From the NCBI GenBank assembly GCA_013289875.1, contig JABCZC010000038.1, forward strand, positions 1 through 47,437: a DNA stretch of 47,437 nucleotides, given 5' to 3'. Shown one piece after another: positions 45,801-47,437 of this stretch; position 1 is the first letter of the stretch, and each line of letters starts with the position of its first letter. The stretch comes from Acidobacteriota bacterium. Lineage in GTDB: Bacteria > Acidobacteriota > Terriglobia > Terriglobales > Acidobacteriaceae. Made by a program: the position numbers and the translations under genes. The notes below the pieces were generated by a model. It did not search any database and was not told the origin of the DNA. It saw only the letters and a program-made list of their open reading frames with translations.

Positions 45801-46688
45801 AGGACCGATTGCACTCCCATTTTCGTTCGCAGTAAAGGTCAGAGTGTAGTTGGCCCATTGGTTGCTGAGTTGGACATTCTGGTTAAGGAAATAGGTCCAA
45901 CCTGCGGTCAGGCGCTCGAGGTTTACATTCAAAATATTGGTGCCACCCACACCTTTGGCACGAAAAGTCACGGCATAGGTGCCATTCATCTGAATGAAGG
46001 TGTGGCCATTCGTTGTATCAAATCCGTGACTGATCGTGGCGGAATCATTCGCTCCAGTCGCCGTGACCTCCAGCGCCTGTTTGCCGGGAGTTTCCGGGGA
46101 TAAGTCATTCAGGTCTGTCGCTACGGTTGCGGCACCCGAGAGATAAGTCACCCAGCCTTCTTGCGCATCTCCAGGAAAATTATTCGTGACGACTACATAA
46201 TCCCCCACCGCCAGAGAAAGACTCTTATCGAAGGTGATGAGTTGCTGACCGCAAGCTAATGAGCAGGCTTCAGGAATCATGACACTCGAAACAACATTTC
46301 CTGCCATCCCAAACTGGGCGCCGGAGACCACGAGATAGGTCCCACCGGTCCAGAAGCCGCTGGGCTGGTCGCTATACGTGTTTCCGTCCGTGCAGCTGTT
46401 GGCCGTCACTGTGACGCAGTGAAGTACGCTGCGGTACTTCATGCCTTCGAAGCCACTGTTACCGAAGATCAGGTTTTTCATCATCTGGCCCGAATCATAG
46501 CTGTCTTGATCACCGAGATTGATTCCCAGTCTCGTGACTGAAGGTTGCACGTACGAACTCGTAACCTGAATGTTTGTGGGGGCAGTTGTCTGAGCGAAGC
46601 TATCCAGCGGAGCGTTTAGGAATGCGGTTATGAGGAACAGAAAGAAAACGGCACACCACGACTGTATGTATCTGGTCGACAAGGGCAT
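42864..46688 (-). CDS. Large secreted glycoside hydrolase-like protein with lectin and three CHB_HEX_C domains
   Basis: A 1274-residue exported protein. The signal peptide is at about 1-33 (WCAVFFLFLITAFLNAP). Residues about 200-320 look like a CBM4-type sandwich (YAVTFRAKGVGGTNILNVNL, AVLLDDVSV). The catalytic part (about 330-700) has IHIELGNETWN (acid/base Glu about 452) and IGVYEVNLS (probable nucleophile Glu about 581), the pattern of clan GH-A enzymes such as arabinofuranosidases (GH51/GH39/GH44-like). A beta-sandwich follows. Then CHB_HEX_C 1 (about 804-885), an L-type lectin-like domain (about 886-1092, FDVSQAQMVLNGTAQFSGS to ILAWNFSS), and CHB_HEX_C 2 and 3 (about 1096-1177, 1181-1262). 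It probably binds and cuts plant or own surface glycans outside the cell. ATG 46688 has AGGAG 5 bases upstream. Element B lies beyond its stop. Confidence 0.86.
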   Translation of the reverse strand: MPLSTRYIQSWCAVFFLFLITAFLNAPLDSFAQTTAPTNIQVTSSYVQPSVTRLGINLGDQDSYDSGQMMKNLIFGNSGFEGMKYRSVLHCVTVTANSCTDGNTYSDQPSGFWTGGTYLVVSGAQFGMAGNVVSSVMIPEACSLACGQQLITFDKSLSLAVGDYVVVTNNFPGDAQEGWVTYLSGAATVATDLNDLSPETPGKQALEVTATGANDSATISHGFDTTNGHTFIQMNGTYAVTFRAKGVGGTNILNVNLERLTAGWTYFLNQNVQLSNQWANYTLTFTANENGSAIGPILFNFQVAQSAVLLDDVSVTQTNSDPTNTTAFRDDVVNTLKTLQPGTIRMNTTAAIGADLYDQIATPFARYREGAFTNSAVAYNLPYGITEFLQLCAAVGADPWLTIPTATTPQEITDFMDYLTGNGSTTYSAIRVAEGQVAPWTTVFNTIHIELGNETWNTGFAGNSMAYPAYPQWANQVFGAARKSPNFDPSKFDLVLSGWAINPGYSNSLLSYSTQQDSISIAPYIADSVNTASTASMFQALFAEPEWVDNPGGSVYQNAAYAMQQMTSASGTAKPTKIGVYEVNLSTLSGTITQAQTNQFVPSVGAGVALADHMLQMMRLGISTQNSFELPGFENSGTNGNTVPVYGLVVDMGPNNYRRPSFLAEALANTAIQGSLLATVQTGANPTWNQPLSTDGVVLSGAHEIQSFAFLNGTSHSVVLFNLSVSNSLPVTFSGPNAPSGTVQVSQLTSANITDDNETSNTVQTTTTTASISPTVPYNLPPYSMTVLSWTGPGTLTGPAQAAAPVFGLAAGTYSTPQSVTISDSTQGAVIYYTTDGSTPTTSSTQYTGPLTVGLSQTIRAIAVVPFYLNSPVVTATFTIQVQDVNYSGGFDVSQAQMVLNGTAQFSGSILQLTSATTANAAGSAWYYLPANIQSFTNDFTFQMQGANANGFTFTVQNQGTSAEGMWGLGLGYEYITPSVAITFDLWNSSGDSIGIFTNGATPTTPSVDLSSTGINLHDSHAKAVHMVYDGANLVMTITDTVNNKSYTTTFPINLPGIIGQNAALVGFTGGTGGQTATQQILAWNFSSTGSQTTATPTFSVAAGSYTAAQTVTIADATAGAAIYYTTNGTIPTTSSTKYTGPITVSSTETLEAIAVAPGDTNSAVGTAAYTINSPQNSANVAAPTFSEPGGAYGPPQAVQLADATAGVTIYYTTDGTTPTASSPNYWEPIYVGHSQTIKAIAILAGSSGSTSSAIVTATYTIGATSQTAARKSN

Positions 46689-47257
46689 GATTACTCCTAA
46701 GTATGAAATCCAAATGAGCGAGGAACGAGTCTGTTACCTTTAGCTACTTCTTGGAGGGACCGTTGGGTGAGTATACAAAGAGCGGCCGGATCCCTTATGA
46801 ATTTGAAGCTTGAATTCTTGAATCCTTCTTCCCAGCGCCAGGATTAGATTTCTGAATTTTTGGTAATCGGGCAGAGAAGAGCTCAAGGATGAGCTGGAAC
46901 TGGATCAAAGTTCTTATCACTGTAAACCATAGCTACAAAAACATACCCATAAAATTAAAAAAACGTAGCATTTTGCTGTCCGGCTAGCACTCAGAATTTT
47001 CCCTCTGCATTCTTCCTAGAAAAATTCTAGCTTGTGCCAACTAGATTTTCGAGATGAAAACTGTATTCTTGGGCCGCCGCACCGACGGATTTCAAGCTAC
47101 CTGCGAGGAGCATGGAGAGTACGAGACCTATTGTGTAGTACGTGAGGTATTTTGGGAAGCGTTTATGTGCCGTCAATTGTTACTAGAACCGGTAGCATCG
47201 ATCAACCTCGTAAAATTTACGTCTTTTCTTACATGGTCGAGGCATTTTCTACTCGGA
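46689..47257. promoter_or_regulatory. Upstream region of the large glycosidase gene
   Basis: About 570 bp, AT-richer than the genes. Next to 46688 is AGGAG for the large gene. At 46802-46826 the motif TTGAA recurs with an 8-bp period. A dyad CTAGAA-AAA-TTCTAG lies at 47016-47030. A plus-strand frame of 74 codons (47054-47278) begins with a weak ribosome binding region, has no recognised family and ends inside the insertion element, so it is either cut off by the insertion or spurious. Confidence 0.4.
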
Positions 47258-47437
47258 TGTCCCGACCCCAAAAACTAAGCCGTTTCGGAGTTGAGCGTTT
47301 GCGGTCTGAGGTGGTTCTCTGAAGTGGAGAGGAGAACCGGGAGATGGCCAGACGTGGACACAGCGAAGATCAGATTCTGCGGGTGCTGCGGGAAGCAGAG
47401 TCGGGTGAGACGGTGGTGGAAGTCTGCCGCAAGCACG
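47258..47437 (+). mobile_element. Left end of an IS3-family insertion sequence (cut by window edge)
   Basis: The candidate terminal inverted repeat begins TGTCCCGACCCCAAAAAC at 47258, 86 bp before the first transposase codon, as usual for IS3-type elements. The right end and target duplication are outside the window, so the exact edge is a guess. Confidence 0.6.
47344..47437 (+). CDS. IS3-family transposase OrfA, N-terminal part
   Basis: The frame starts at ATG 47344 after GGAGAGGAGAACCGGGAG, a rich ribosome binding region, and runs off the edge after 31 residues. The visible MARRGHSEDQILRVLREAES followed by VVEVCRKH matches the helix-turn-helix start of IS3/IS911-type OrfA (EEQI--LKEAE-G--V-E-CRKHG). 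It would bind the element ends; the catalytic OrfB is outside the window. Confidence 0.85.
   Translation, partial: MARRGHSEDQILRVLREAESGETVVEVCRKH

Overview
The window reads as chromosomal DNA of an Acidobacteriota member, most likely class Terriglobia (inference). The case rests on family content: a large permease with an N-terminal permease prefix region paired with a PadR regulator, a serine/threonine kinase fused to a TolB-like domain and a long TPR array, large secreted proteins with chitobiase C-terminal-like (CHB_HEX_C) repeats, and moderately high GC coding DNA. No tRNA, rRNA or CRISPR array was seen.

Layout. 1-1843: the end of sdhA, sdhB and a TPR-like gene, with two copies of a hairpin repeat in the sdhA-sdhB spacer. 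1853-4853: a PadR/large-permease pair on the minus strand. 5240-8728: a kinase-TolB-TPR receptor. 8757-14218: a six-gene minus-strand run (cupin, DUF2255, SDR, lipocalin-like, aldo/keto reductase, zinc alcohol dehydrogenase) divergent from an AraC-type activator; it resembles an aldehyde/electrophile response locus. 14425-17310: a small membrane protein, a secreted alpha/beta hydrolase, and a second PadR module whose partner is a short membrane protein, not a full permease. 17905-20331: a secreted DUF11 protein.

20712-42166 is a cell-surface glycan region. It carries an initiating sugar-phosphate transferase (WcaJ type), RmlD, a putative glycosyltransferase, a Wzx-like flippase, a Wzy/ligase-like membrane protein, an MBOAT plus SGNH O-acylation pair, a TIGR04325-type methyltransferase and an MsbA-like ABC exporter. 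Unusual additions are three putative Fe(II)-dependent oxygenases (one 2OG-Fe(II), two cupin-8/JmjC-like) and a one-module NRPS (adenylation, carrier, thioesterase) whose thioesterase has Cys in place of the usual Ser. Together these suggest a glycan decorated with acyl, methyl and possibly (hydroxylated) amino-acid groups. Only one obvious glycosyltransferase besides the initiator is present, so assembly must use genes elsewhere.

42176-46688: an orphan CHB_HEX_C fragment, then a 1274-residue secreted glycosidase-like protein with a lectin domain and three CHB_HEX_C domains. The window ends in the left edge of an IS3-type insertion sequence.

Two homologous ~295-bp non-coding elements (17535-17828 and 42421-42716) lie just 3' of the two large secreted-protein genes. 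Each has a conserved TATAATAGAAA block, a hairpin that differs in sequence but is kept as a structure, and further conserved blocks at fixed spacing. They are not explained by any coding gene and are among the most interesting signals here.
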